This document shows, in pieces, positions 1 to 37,037 of a stretch of DNA of 64,000 bases. This DNA comes from Halisarca cf. caerulea (Eukaryota; Porifera; Demospongiae; Chondrillida; Halisarcidae). The DNA lies in the NCBI GenBank assembly GCA_963170055.1, contig CAUJGJ010000336.1:612701-676700 (forward strand). The letters are read 5' to 3'. Position 1 is the stretch's first letter. Each line of letters begins with the position of its first letter. The position numbers and the translations under genes are program-made. The notes under the pieces were generated by a model. That model worked only from the letters and a program-made list of their open reading frames with translations. It made no database searches and was not told the origin of the DNA.

Positions 1-1
1 T

Positions 2-35
2 GTTCTGTAACGTTCACACATGAACGTTACAGAAC
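2..35. repeat. Perfect short inverted repeat (hairpin)
   Basis: Two 15-base arms (GTTCTGTAACGTTCA and its exact complement) are separated by four bases. It lies about 670 bp upstream of the retrotransposon coding region. It could be part of the element's 5' region or flanking DNA; the sequence does not decide. Confidence 0.8.
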
Positions 36-704
36 TTGTATACGCCATTCAGATGCAATACACCGCGTGGTCGGCAATTCCGATCTCTACGGAAATGAGA
101 TGAGGCCTTATCGGAAGCCGGAATTTGCTGACGACCCCACGACTTGGCCATGCCGGTGTACTGTGCTAACTGTTAGGCCGCACAGCACCAGCACTCCAGG
201 AGGCCTGTAGACTGTCTATTTAAATTTGTGGTCGTGAGCACACGTGTGGAAGAAGATGGGTGAGACGTCGGGAAGCGCTCAAGATGACAAGGTTTCTCCA
301 ATGACTGCATTGAATTTCGAATTCGTACTTTATCGTACTAATTACTGTTACAGTAGAAAACGGGTGAAATAACAGCCTGAGTACAGACGCTTAGAAAAAA
401 GGGATCGCGCTCACATCCTATTCATCTTTATTTGGAAATGGATCGCAGACAGAGGCAGTCCGAGTACGTACTCCGCACGAAGACGACGCATTTGTCTCGA
501 AAATTAGCCAGTGCGATCAGTTTTTCGTACTCACTTCTTCTCGAAAGAACTTCTACAAGGCAGGGATCAGGAATCTAACGAGGAGGGTAATCAGTAACGT
601 ACTAGTATCTAAATAGTATGGTCATAGGTGTAGGAACTGGGGGGCTGGAGGGGATATAGCCCCCCCCCCCCCCCCCAATATTTAATTCTCATTCTGGTGA
701 ATGT
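36..704. other. Non-coding leader upstream of the retrotransposon ORF
   Basis: No convincing coding region is seen. The stretch probably includes the 5' untranslated part of the element, but its true 5' end cannot be placed without another copy. It ends in a C17 homopolymer (660-676) just before the ORF; a C14 run lies beyond the 3' side (4051-4064). Confidence 0.4.
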
Positions 705-1667
705 TTGCCTGATCATATATTAATCAAGTTATTGCCTTTGTGTTGTCGATGTAACGGGAACGGGCGCTGCCGTGATTGCAAGTGTAAGAAGGCGAGTAGA
801 CATTGTATCAACTGTCTTCCAAGTCGAAAGAATCAATGTGTGAATTTGTCCAAGGAAGACGCCGGGATACCAGCGGAAACTAGCGAAGAAATACAAGACG
901 AAGAAATTCAAGACTCATCTCTAGGCAACCAATCGCAGGTACTGCAAGGTAACCAATCACAGATTCTTATTGAGGCAGGCTCCAATCACGATTTGCCTGT
1001 TATGAATGCTATCCCTGATCTTCCTGACTACCAACCCGTAAATGATGATGTTTTCATGTGGGGTAGACTGGAGAGCTCTGAGTTCTCATTAGCTGTCAAC
1101 GGAGCATACAATGAGGTTGTCCGTTGGAGGCACAACCTTTTTGAAATACCCCGAGGGAGAGTAGGGTCTCTCTTTGTTGAGGAGATTAGTCGGCTTTTGG
1201 AGGCTTATGCCACGAATAGTGCATTGGAAGGCATTGCAATGAAGGCAGTTATGATCCTGCCAGCCTTATTGCTTCAAAGGCCGCACCATAAATCGAAGGC
1301 AAAGGATCATGTCAGACTCTTGGAATGTAGACTAACCAAATGGAAAGATGGGGAGATAACAACTCTGTTGCACGAATGCCAAACAATTCAGAACCGGATA
1401 AGTACCAACAGTCGAAGAAATCAGAATAAGGATAGCCTAGCAAGGGCATTTCAGAAGCTTGTGTCTGTTGGCAATGTCAAAGCAGCCTTGCGTCTCATAA
1501 CAGAACAAGGAAGTGATGGCTGTCTGTCCCTAGACAGCTCCCAGCCTGATGGCAGAAGCGTAAGGGATCATATTATGGATAAGCATCCGTCGGGTAAGCA
1601 GGCGGATCCCAATGCCATTAGCACCGAAGTGCCAGCTGATGACCCTCACCCTATTGTTTTTGACTGA
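705..1667 (+). pseudogene. Retrotransposon polyprotein, N-terminal half (Cys-rich domain), ends at in-frame TGA
   Basis: 320 codons. Residues about 12-46 hold ten cysteines and a histidine in tight spacing (CCRCNGNGRCRDCKC..), a probable nucleic-acid-binding knuckle. The following stretch (aa about 100-300) includes a VFMWG segment and is mixed helix-forming sequence that I recognise only as the usual middle part of this family. The frame is identical to that of the downstream RT half, and only four codons separate the TGA from the next ATG. I therefore read this as one protein broken by a point nonsense mutation rather than two ORFs. Translation by readthrough or reinitiation cannot be excluded. 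Confidence 0.7.
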
Positions 1668-1679
1668 ATTGATGGTCCT

Positions 1680-3887
1680 ATGGTACGCCAAGTTGTTCAT
1701 CATCTGTCAGGATCTGCTGGCCCTTCGGGTACCAATGCTAGGGCATGGAAGAGGATGTGTACCTCATTCCACAGATCATCTGATGGTCTATGTGAAGCTA
1801 TTGCTAAAGTCACCAGGAAGGTATGTTCTACATATGTGGATGCAGAGGGTCTTGCTGCACTTGTTGCCTGTCGACTCATCGCCATTGATAGATGGCCAGG
1901 AATTCGGCCCATTGGAATAGGCGAATGTCTGAGACGACTTATTGGAAAGCTTGCTTTGAAAGTTGCCCGACAGGACATCCTTCAAGCTACGGGGGTTTCC
2001 CAGCTTTGCACTGGTCAAGAGTCAGCCTGTGAGGCAGGTATTTTGGCAATGATGAAGATTTATGAAGAGGAGAACAGCGAAGCTGTTTTATTAGTTGATG
2101 CAACAGTTACTAATGCCTTCAACTCCATAAATCGACAGGCTGTTTTGAGGAATGTAAGGATCCATTGCCCCATACTTGCCCCAATAGTCGTCAACTCCTA
2201 TCGCTTAAACCCAAATCTGTTTATTGATGGAGAGGCCATACAATCCAGAGAAGGAATTACACAGGGGGATCCCCTGGCTATGGTAATTTACGCAATTGCT
2301 ACCTTGCCTCTCATCCGGAAGATTCAAAATGAAGCCAAACAGTCATGGTATGCTGATGATGCGGCTGCTGGAGGGTCACTGAGTCAACTCAGAAAATGGT
2401 GGGACAACCTCAATGAAGCAGGACCACAGTTTGGATACTTTCCAAACCCAAGTAAGACATGGCTGATCGTAAAACCCCAACACTGGGACAAGGCTGAGGA
2501 AATGTTCAAAGACACAGGCATTGAGATGACTACGGAAGGGCGAAGGTACCTTGGTGGTGGAATTGGCCGAAGTGGTTTTCTGATAGACTACGTTAAAGAG
2601 AAGGTTAAACAGTGGGTCAGTGAGGTAGAGGCCTTATCTAATATTGCACAGACCCAACCTCAAGCTGCCTATGCTGCATTTACTCATGGATTGATGAGCA
2701 GATGGACATTCATCATGCGAACCATTCCAGGCACTGGAGATGTCTTCCAACCACTTGAGGATGCTATTCGATTGAAGTTTCTCACTGCATTGACTGGACG
2801 ATCTGCTTTTAGTGATGTAGAGCGGGAATTACTTGCATTGCCTGTGAGATTGGGAGGACTGGGCATAACAATGCCAACGAGCTGCAGAGAAAGACATTTC
2901 CAGACCTCAGTCAGGATTTGTGAACCTCTAGTTTCTTTGATACTCCAACATGATGAATCGAATCTGCCAGAATCTCAGTCTCATCAGAGGGAAGAGAGAA
3001 ATGCGGCACATCAAAGCAATCGTCAGCGTGCTGAAGAGGATGCAAAAGCCATTCATCCACGGCTCTCCAAATCACAGCAGACTGCCAGGGAACAAGCTAG
3101 TGAGAAAGGAGCATCGTCCTGGCTGTCTTCTTTGCCCATTGTGGAGCATGGCTTTAACCTCCACAAGCAAGCCTTTAGGGATGCCTTATCTATCAGATAT
3201 GGATGGCAACTAACCCGAATACCATCACACTGTCTTTGTGGCACACCCAACAGTGTTGGTCATGCTCTATCATGTCCAAAGGGAGCCTTACCCTCCATTC
3301 GACACAATCGCATTCGAGATCTGACAGCCAGCCTAATGACAGAGGTTTGCCCAAATGTATCAATTGAACCTGTGCTGCAACCCTTGAGTGGTGAAACCTT
3401 CCGCCATCAAACCAGCAATACACAAGACAACGCGAGGCTGGACATTCGCACCCAGGACTTTTGGGACAAAAGCAAGAAGAGCAGTTTCTTTGATGTCCGT
3501 GTCTTCAACTCTCATGCACCTTCAAATCAGATGAGCCCATCCGCATGCTACAGACGTCATGAGATGGAGAAGAGGAGGATGTATGAGAGGCGAGTTCTGG
3601 AGGTTGAGCAAGGCTATTTCACTCCCCTGGTGATGTCAACAAGCGGAGGATGGGGCCCATCAGCTACAATGGCCTACAAACGTCTGGCTAGTCTCCTAGC
3701 AGAGAAGCTCAAACAGCCGTACAGCTTAACCCTGAACTACATCAGGTGCAAGATTTCATTTTCACTGATCGACTCAGTAATCATGTGTGTACGTGGTGCT
3801 AGATCTTCATTTCATCAGCCTGCCAAAGACATGAATGTGATTGACACCCCCCTGGACCTCATTGCTAATGAGGCCTGTTTGTCATAA
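1680..3887 (+). pseudogene. Retrotransposon polyprotein, reverse transcriptase and endonuclease half
   Basis: 735 codons without a stop. RT motif A carries its Asp at 2097-2099. Motif B is GITQGDPLAM. Motif C YADD lies at 2349-2360. A CxC-x-H-x-C cluster starts near 3231 and leads into RHN. The nuclease core has RLDI (Asp aa 588) and FFDVRV (Asp aa 605). RT copies the element RNA at a nick made by the nuclease (family knowledge). An oddity is two extra residues between the catalytic Asp and the NAF of motif A, compared with the spacing I remember for relatives; this may impair polymerase activity. The ATG at 1680 is probably not a natural start. Confidence 0.75.
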
Positions 3888-5937
3888 CTCTATAACACTG
3901 CTTGATTGTATATACGCATCTATGAACTCATGATTCATAAATTTTTGTCTTTCTTTTTCTTTTTTCTTTTCCCGTTTTTTTATATGGAGGATCGAGCATT
4001 AATCAAGTTATAATTGTAGTACACATGAATTACACATGATATTGAATGAGCCCCCCCCCCCCCCATAGTACAAGTCATTCCTACGCCAATGTAATAACAA
4101 GAACACGTTAAGAGGGCATCCCATCATTTTGCACAAGGACCCGTTTAACTCAGTGCGTGGCCTTATCATATTTAATTATCTGTATAGAGACATGACAACA
4201 AAAGGATCAACGTAATGCCATATATTATAGGCCAACATGTATCTCCAACATCAGCATTAGAAGGCATCTGATCTAGTAATTCACTGACGGACACTGTTGT
4301 CTAGTACTCAGCTGTCATCTCCCGGGGCCCAGCTGCCGTTTCCCCAGCTGATGTCTCCCCAGCAGTCTTCTCCTCAACTGTCATCTTCCCAGGTGTTTTC
4401 ATCTCATTGCCTATGATGGTGACACCATTTCCAGAATCTAGACCCGATTCCAATTCTTCCACTAGTATAAAAAAGAATAACATGACAGAGTGTGAATGGA
4501 AACCAACACTAAACTGAAGTGCAGCTGCTTTACTTTAGCACAACCAAACCTATTCTTTAAGGTAACATATTACATATTAATGAGGATGTTCAGGCACTCT
4601 AGGTAGTGCATGCATTAACAGTATGTAATACTGTGTATCTGACAACAACATCTGCGGCTGCTTCAATTCTTGCTCTGGTTGAGAAAATGATTCTGGGTGC
4701 TCTTTTGACTCGGAAAAAGCTAAATAGGGACATGCACTCTATCTTACATCCTGCTTCCCTAAAAGTGTGTGATAGCGTTACTTCAGAACAGAAGCATATA
4801 TGACATTGTGGCTCAATAGGCACTAACACTCATTGACAATGACATGTTTACCTCTGCATGTGATCAAGAGGAGCCAATAACTAAGTATGACGATGTAGGG
4901 GAAGGGCAGATATGCATGCATGTGGAATCATAGAGAACTATACTAAGGGGTTCGGGGTATTCTCCCTCAGGGAAATGTTAGTTTTTAGGTCTAGTAAGGG
5001 GGTACATATTTGAGACCATTAGGCCTCTCATGATCATGCAGTTTCTGAATACAGTGCACAGATCAATCTATATAGCGAGTGTGTGGGATACTGGGGGCCT
5101 TACAGGTAGCCTCTGGCTAATGGCTCACCCAGTTTAAATAAGAAAATATTAATTATTAGTATTATTATTATGCAAGGTTTTCCTCTGAACATATTTTGCT
5201 CTACTTTTTGTTGCATGGCATATGCATATAGATTTTGATCTTCTACACTTTAATTCGAATTCCTCTGCATGCAATATGACATTGTTTGACTTTTTCCTTC
5301 GATCGTATACATATACATATATACATAATGCTCAAATTACAACAACAATGCATGTGTACACATATATCATGCTCACACAATATATTGCACTACAAACCAT
5401 ATTATTGAAATGCATGTCAAAAAACTATAATATAGGGGTATAGGCCAATTTAACCGATCTGTCAATATTCGTTAAATTATAACATATTATTAAGGTCCAG
5501 GAACAATATAACACATTATTGCATGAGGAATATGATTCTATATTGGATTGATGTGCGCATGCATTTGCAGTGAATGCATGCATACATGCGTACGCGTATG
5601 AGTGGCCATGTATGCATGTACCTACATGGCCGGCCAGTAAATGTCCGCCATACTCTGTCTACAATACATCTGTCTATACCCATGGCCACGGCCATCTAGC
5701 CTTGTTCTATAGGTTAAGTGTAGAGAGTATAATAATCACAGATCTCAACATACAATACATATTACTGCATATAATATTATTAAAGCAAATTGAATTTGTT
5801 GAAGAAATAAAACTGTACACATTGAATCAAATAAATAAATTGTGATAACTCCATCTTTTTCAGCAGCAATAACAAAAGAACTCAACTACAACATGCATGA
5901 CACCACAATACATAACATATCGTACCACATTTATTAC
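3888..5937. other. Repeat-rich intergenic stretch
   Basis: No gene is supported. It holds a T-rich segment just after the retrotransposon stop, a C14 run (4051-4064), and AT-rich DNA. About 4960-5090 resembles a segment near 44890-45020 (phrases such as CAGTTTCT-AATACAGT), so it is a dispersed repeat. On the minus strand 4301-4463 could be read as an acidic 3'-terminal exon (repeated GET/AGET residues before a stop), but its phase does not fit exon 19 of the neighbouring gene, so I do not call it. Confidence 0.4.
5930..5935 (-). terminator. Candidate polyadenylation signal AATAAA
   Basis: On the minus strand AATAAA begins two bases after the TGA of the beta-helix receptor gene. If used, the 3' UTR would be very short. 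No other evidence for its use is visible. Confidence 0.35.
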
Positions 5938-30775
<24,838 letters not shown>

Positions 30776-31963
30776 TTAAAACGATATTGATCCATGTTCG
30801 GGTCACGCACTGGACAGGATAAGATTCGCATCTAATTATAATTATTTCTTTATATGGCATCATCATAATAGATACTCAAACCCCTATGTGGTATCATAGA
30901 CCCTACGGCTATATTATGGGGTCTATGATGGTAAAAGCAGCACATCAGCTTCGATCAGCTGGATACCTATTGTCACTTCCGAATCACCTGTATCACGTAG
31001 GACCAGATCACACACCAAGCGCACCAGTATAGCCTGGTTGTCAGTAGAACTTGCTGGTTGTCCATCAACACAGCTCTCTAGTAGTAATAGTAACAGTAGA
31101 GTAATAATACATCACACAGTTCTATATTCTTTGATTTTCACGCAACATAATATGCCATGTATTTCTACTGCTGTGCTGTAAACTCCAAATAATAATAATC
31201 ATTGCCAATTATAAGTGTTCAAGTTCAATCTTGTTTCGTATGCAATATCCAAGCAGATACCTTCGATTCTCTCAACTGGACAGCATGCGGTACATCAGAA
31301 GTTCATGCATGCACAGATGAGGCAATTATCAAAGCTTTTAGCTCATGCCTCCTAACCCAGATGGTATATTCATACTCCTAACAATTAAAAGGAATACAAA
31401 ATTTTGTTCACTGAAATTTCACGAAAATTTGCTACCACAGAATCTCTCTATAAACCAGACCCAAAACTGCAGCCATGTACCCACCCCTTCCCATTGTGGA
31501 AACATCGCTGCACTGGAGTAAGATGATTCGCCATGCTTTGCCACAGCAGGGCTCATGGCACTGCGGAGACCTGGGGAGACCACAGAGATGATAGAAGACT
31601 GTACGGAGATTAGAGGTTATAGACACTACAGAAACTACAAAGAGAATTGAACTACGGAGACTACAGAGTATACGGAGATTATAGAGAGACTTAGGTGTAC
31701 ATGGGAGGTTATTGCACAATATACAAAGACTATTGCCTAATATTAGGTACAATATCATCATGTGCCATTAGTCCAGCCAGCTGCGACCCACGTTAACATG
31801 TACAAACGTGGGTCTCAGCTAGCTAAACTAATGTGTCATCAGCCCACAACAGGAACTAAAGTGTAATAGACTGGAGCCAGTGAAAATCACACACAATATA
31901 ATACAAACACTAAATCTGAAAACAATCTCCTCAATCTCTCAATCTCTATAGACATGCTACTAT
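30776..31963. other. Intergenic: beta-helix promoter side and start of the GST duplication
   Basis: The 5' flank of the beta-helix gene begins here; no clear TATA box. A short hairpin (TATCATAGACCC..GGGTCTATGATGG) lies at about 30891-30932. From about 31070 the sequence is the first copy of the segmental duplication. Near 31760-31840 an imperfect hairpin (GACCCACGTT..AACGTGGGTC) is also present at 36858-36895. Confidence 0.5.
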
Positions 31964-33026
31964 TTACAGTTTGGCCTTTTTTGCTCCGAAGATGTCCTTA
32001 TCCCGAGCAAAATAGACCCATTTGTGAACTTCATCAAAGTGAGGGTTGAGCTCCTTCTGGCAGTCCTTCAACCACCGCTCGATGTTGGGATGCCCTGCCT
32101 CGAGGTGCTCCCACACTATCCAGTACTGAGTGAGCTCGCATATTGCCTGCAGGTCTGCAACGGTGATCTCATCGCTGCAGATGTACTTTGTGTCCTTCAG
32201 GAAGTAGTTTTCCAGTCTGTCTATGGATGTGGAGGCTGTGTTTTGTGCCACTTTCAGGACATGTGCTTTCGGTTCCTTGCCCAACATTTTAGGTTGTACG
32301 TACTACAAAACAAGATTTGAGATAAAGAAAAATAAGGACTGTTCAGTATTAATGCAATACTACAAGTATATATGTCTATGACACTGCACATAATTCCCTG
32401 TAGCCAATTATGCAAATGACTATATAGAGAAGGCCCTACTTGACCGTCAAAATCAACCTTGAATGGTCCAAAATGGCCTCCGATATCACCTTATATTACC
32501 TAAAAACTTCAATTTTCCCTGGGGGAGCATACCCCAGGACCCACCTATATGTACCCCTATGATCCCACATGCATATCGGCATCTCCTTACATCACTGCAC
32601 AGCATGTGTTATATACGCATAGAGGATATCATGTACGTACATACAAAAACTAGAGGCATGTCTTGTGTGGCAGACATGAACTGTAATATTGAAGCTTCCT
32701 CCTACCCCCCTACCCAAAAAATTTAATCCTACGTAGGTAGAACCCTGATAGGTGTTAACTGTCAGATTAGCACCAGAAATCTGGGCATCAAATCATGATA
32801 TTTGAGAACCAGAAGTGAGTCTGAAGCGATTTAAGGTATAAAATTCAAAAATTTAATGGGAGAGCATGCTCCCATACCCCACTTGAAAGCACGCTATTGC
32901 ACACATTCCCTCCCCGCCCCCCATTTTTATAAGTATTATTTTGTCCCTCCCCCTTACCCATTTTTCTAAATGAAACCCTGAACACACACACACACACACC
33001 ACACACACACACACAAACACACACAC

Positions 33027-33079
<53 letters not shown>

Positions 33080-33277
33080 CTCCCTCCTTGGGTGGTTCTC
33101 CCAGTCAACTGCACAGATGGTAAAAAAATTATGGGAGAGCATGCCCCCAGACCTTCCTAGAAGGCACGCCATTGCCCGCACTCCCTTCAACCCCCCCCCC
33201 CCCCCCCGGCCCCCAATTTTTTAAAAGTAATATATTGTCCCCCCTTGCTCATTTTTCGAAATGAACCTCTGAACACA

Positions 33278-33315
<38 letters not shown>

Positions 33316-34600
33316 CGCGCGCGCGCACACACACACGCACGCACGCACACACACACCTTCATGAAGAACACTCTGGCTACCCATCTCAGGTTCTGCCCAT
33401 GCCAGTGCAGGTACTGGTCCACCTTTATCCTTTGCTGCAGGTTGCTAGGATACCAATGGTCAGGGAGCTTGTACTTCTGAACAAGATACGGCATGATAGC
33501 AGCACTGCAAGTGGAGATGTACAGATTCAGTGGCATACAGACATCAAATCAAGCAGCTGGTAGAATTACATAAGAACAGAAACCAGTTCAACATGTTATC
33601 AGTGAATTACTGCACACTGTAATTCGCTCAAGCAGAATTGCTTGCTACTTGTGTGAAATTGTTATATCCATGGTTTATTACTACAGTGGAGTCTGTCTTA
33701 AATCTGTCCATAGAGACCGTTAGAGGCTCATCCAGAAACCACTAATGCGGTACCTCTGCATAAAGACCACGTGTCTACAGAGGACCACCTGTCTACAGAG
33801 GACCACGTGTCTACAGAGGACCACTTGTCTACAGAGGACCACTTGTCTACAGAGGGTACTATTATTTGGTCCCTGGAGTGGTCTTCACATGCAAGTTTCC
33901 TTTCGAGGTTCAACTGCATACGATTACAGATACTCTACTCTGGGTAGCTATGGTGGTGTATACACATGCACGTCACTGATAAGGTATCCGGCATACATTA
34001 GACACATCTTACAGGGCAGTCCTACCACTGGGGCCACCCCTGGGGGTAGGGCTGTCCTGCAGGGGTGGTCTACTCTAAGAAAGCCTACAAAAAACAATTG
34101 AAAAGAAATCAAGATACATGGTTTAACTAATGCTTGTGCCAGCGTTATCAAATCTTTCGTGAGACGCCCATTTCTTTCTCCGAGGACTACAACTTGGATT
34201 TCCCTCACCTTTCGAACAACGGGAATCCACCGTCGTCCACTGAAGGTACTGTCTTGTTCGGATTAACCTCTGCCAGTGCCTCGTTCGTGAGTTGCTCACC
34301 TGTGATAAACACAGAGAGATGAACGAGATTTCAAGGCTTCTCAAGGGATTCATGGCGTAAAATGAGAGGGGATTCGATGAAATAGGCGGTGCTAGTTACG
34401 AAAACATCCCAGATGGAACTGCATATGCGGGGAATGCTTGGTGCTTCAAGCTGGACCGAGCTGGACGTAGACTTCTCGCAGAGCTTACCTTTACCAACAT
34501 TTATTACTTGTTCTTCGAAAGGAATGCTGTTGGCTTTCAACAGCATCAGAACCGCCCTGCACGGCTGGGAAAAAGAATCGAAGAAAACTTTCAGCGCCAT
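31964..34600 (-). CDS. Theta-class glutathione S-transferase, copy 1
   Basis: Exons 34600-34489, 34299-34209, 33504-33357, 32302-31964; 690 nt, 229 residues, phases consistent. It conjugates glutathione to electrophiles in the cytosol (family role). The N-terminal thioredoxin-like domain has FFDSFSQPCRAV (theta enzymes use a Ser near the N-terminus; S9 or S11 are candidates), NPNKTVPSVDDG with the cis-Pro, and ESAAIMPYL for glutathione binding. The all-helical C-terminal domain includes YICSDEITVADL and ELTQYW. The usual extra C-terminal helix of vertebrate theta enzymes is shorter. Differences from copy 2 include W for G in the QYW-V-EHLEAG segment and H for P in KAPVLKVAQ. The exon 3 donor is the start of a GT array. 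Confidence 0.88.
32427..33118. repeat. Inserted block copied from (or shared with) beta-helix gene intron 2 / exon 2
   Basis: It lies in intron 3 of GST copy 1 and is absent from copy 2. It includes a minus-strand QLTGRTTQGG coding remnant followed by AG and a GT array, the same as the exon 2 end and donor of the beta-helix gene. Confidence 0.7.
32978..33356. repeat. Two CA/CACA-rich arrays with a C18 run
   Basis: CA arrays at about 32978-33077 and 33272-33356 (with a GCGCGC block) and a long poly-C run near 33190-33207. The last array forms the exon 3 donor of GST copy 1. Confidence 0.9.
33682..33918. mobile_element. ACAGT-family element with an 18-bp minisatellite, GST copy 1
   Basis: Left end TACAGTGGAGTCTGTCTTAA, right end the complement of TGCAGTTGAACCTCGAAA. 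Inside are about five units of GACCAC(C/T)TGTCTACAGAG (33767-33855). Confidence 0.7.
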
Positions 34601-34819
34601 TTTCTCTTCGAATACAGATGAGGCGGTACCAAAAAACTTGAGTGGCGTGACATTTATCGGTTTCGAAACTTATTGTGTTCAGATACAGAAACATGTTGAT
34701 TGTTGATTTACTGTCGTTACAAAGAGAACAAATACTGACTGACAACCAGAGGATAACCCTAGACACAAAGGGAACGTTTAATGTTGACTGACAAAGATGC
34801 TGTCAAAGTTTAGTAAAAT

Positions 34820-34870
34820 CATAGATACTCCAACAACATGCATGCATGCAGGTTGTTGGAGTATCTATGG
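34820..34870. repeat. Hairpin element with CATAGATACTC ends
   Basis: CATAGATACTCCAACAAC faces its complement across an ATGCATGCATGCA-type loop. Confidence 0.75.
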
Positions 34871-35197
34871 TAAAATTGAGGACATACTATTTTTGCAAGG
34901 AAGACATTAATTTTGCTTCTTTGTTGTTTTTAGTGCTAATTCACAATTTTTGCCTACTACCATGTTACACTAAGTCAAATTCATCACCAAACATCACATC
35001 ACCAAACATCACCATACTTGATCAATGTATAGATGTGTAATCTCAACATTTACATAGTGTTACTTTCTTGCTTTGACACAGACATGCGTCTTTTAGCACG
35101 TTTTTGTACCCCTGAAATAGTATAATTTTTGTGAATGTCCTAAAATTGCCATACATGCATGACAATTACAAAAATGCAATGTGCAAGAACAAATTGT

Positions 35198-35198
<1 letters not shown>

Positions 35199-35261
<63 letters not shown>

Positions 35262-35312
35262 TGTGTGTGTGCATGCGAGCGTGTGCGTGTGTGTGTGTGT
35301 ATGTGTGTGACA
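35199..35312. repeat. (GT)n microsatellite
   Basis: GT array with GCATGCGAGC and ATGT interruptions, intergenic. Confidence 0.95.
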
Positions 35313-37037
35313 CAGTAGAATTTCACAAACTATTACAACCTTAATTCGGGACTGATACAACTAGGCTTACATGCATGCATATAATATATGCATATGGCCA
35401 TGGTTTTATATAATATATATAACCATGCAAGAATATTTTATTCTATATAGAGCTGCAAATTATATATAATCTTATATGTACAGCTGCATGCATGCATGCA
35501 GGTTGTTTGTAGTTTAATTGTTATTAATGATATATATTATTAGTTTTCTGGTAACTGTTTAGTGGGATTCATAAGGTCATGAATAATTAATGAGAAAGTC
35601 CAAACTGCTATTTCTCAGAAAGGAAATGGAATTGGAACTTGATACTCATGAACTAAAGGGAGTGTTTCAATATGCACATGCATAAAGCTACTGCACTATC
35701 GATATCGATCATTAATTGGAAGGGCGTAGCCCTTAACACTAGCTTGTTTAGCCAAGAATTGGGTTAGGGTTACAGCTCCTTCCAAGACTGTATAGAATGT
35801 ATAGGAAATCACCAAGCCCTGGCGTGGTTCATTCTGCAAAACCTTGAATTGCACAACACCCCCAAGTGTGGTAACAAATTGAAGCACTCGGTGTACTGGA
35901 TGCAAATATGGCCACATGTATACACACATACTAACCAAGATTCTCTTAGAACGCGAGCCAGCTAAACATAAAAGTACCATAAGCAAAGACCATGTACGTA
36001 GAGGGCAAGAGAGAACCTTTACCGAGCCGAACAAAGGCATTTCCAGGAAAATGAAGAGAGGAACAAAATACTACTTCACCTAGAACACTGCCAAAACACC
36101 AGCTTGAACAAAATAATTCGAGGCAGGCCGCACTCGCACGGGTTACTGAGCTCTCTAGTAGTAATAGTAATAGTAGGGTGATAATACTATTACTACTCAA
36201 TATAACACAGTTCTATTCTTTGATTTTCACGCAACATAATGTCATGTACTTCTACTGCTGTCTTGTAAACTCCAAATACTAATAATCAATTATAAGTATC
36301 AAGCTTAATCTTGTTTCGTATGCAATATCCAAGCAGATACCTTCCTCTCAACTGGACAACATGCGGTACATCGGAAGTTCATGCATGCACAGATGAGGCC
36401 ATTATCAAAGCTTTTAGCCCATGCCTCCTAACCCAGATGGTATATTCATACTCCTAACAATTAAAAAAGGGATACTAAATTTTGTTCAAAGTAATTTCAC
36501 AAAATTTACTACAGCAGAACCTCTTAATAATCCAGATATCAAAACTGCAGCCATGATTCACCCCTTCTAATGTGGACACATTGCACTGGAGCAAGGTGAT
36601 TCTCCATGCTTTGCCACAGCAGGGCTCATGGCACTGGGGAGACCTGGGGAGACTACAGAGATGATAGAAGACTATACGGAGATTAGAGGCTATAGACACT
36701 ACAGAAACTACAAAGAGAATTGAACTACGGAGACTACAGAGTATACAGAGATTATAGAGAGACTTAGGTGTACATGGGAGGTTATTGCACAATATACAAA
36801 GAATAATGCCAAATATTTGGTACATTCTCATCATGTGCCATTAGTCCAGCCAGCTGCGACCCACGTTCACATGTACAAACGTGGGTCTCAGCTAGTTGGA
36901 CTAATGAGCCATCAGCCCACAACAGGAACTAAAGTGTAATAGACCAGAGCCAGTGAAAATCACACACAACATAAAACAAACACTAAAATCTGAAAACAAT
37001 CTCCTCAATCTCTCAATCTCTATAGACATGCTACTAT

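Larger units (their letters stand above)
705..3887 (+). mobile_element. Non-LTR retrotransposon with RT and restriction-like endonuclease, nearly intact
   Basis: One reading frame runs through the whole interval, interrupted only by a TGA at 1665-1667. The order is: N-terminal Cys-rich knuckle (aa about 12-46), a middle region, a reverse transcriptase with GITQGDPLAM and YADD motifs, then a C-terminal CxC..H..C cluster, an RHN motif and a nuclease-like RLDI..FFDVRV stretch. That C-terminal order resembles the restriction-like endonuclease of R2/NeSL-type elements. I recall closely similar proteins from cnidarian and sponge genomes that read through the TGA position. The class assignment is from motif order, not from a search. 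The 5' and 3' ends of the element are not defined. Confidence 0.75.
31070..34671. repeat. Segmental duplication, copy 1
   Basis: Matches 36148-39083 in the same orientation: shared 3' flank, all four GST exons, introns, a minisatellite and about 70 bp upstream of the GST start codon. The main differences are an insertion in intron 3 here (about 32416-33290) and a shorter minisatellite here. Confidence 0.85.
34672..36147. other. Unique DNA between the duplicated segments
   Basis: No supported gene. It holds a CATAGATACTC hairpin (34820-34870) and a (GT)n array (35199-35312). Minus-strand open frames between 35696 and 36200 have no recognisable domain. Confidence 0.5.

Noticed and set aside
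1612..1920. Overlapping plus-strand ORF across the TGA of the retrotransposon
   Set aside because: A shadow frame of the polyprotein with no motif.
717..4012. ATTAATCAAGTTAT at 718-731 and again near 3999-4012
   Set aside because: A 14-base direct repeat, but the first copy is inside the coding region, so it is not a target duplication; taken as chance.
4301..4483. Possible acidic C-terminal exon on the minus strand
   Set aside because: Phase does not fit exon 19 of the beta-helix gene, that gene already has a stop at 5938, and no partner exon is visible.
5570..5845. Plus-strand ORF of 91 codons
   Set aside because: Low-complexity ATG/CAT-rich DNA with no domain or exon signals.
35696..36200. 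Two minus-strand ORFs of 84-114 codons between the GST copies
   Set aside because: No recognisable domain and no clear splice context. The upstream part overlaps the duplicated GST flank.
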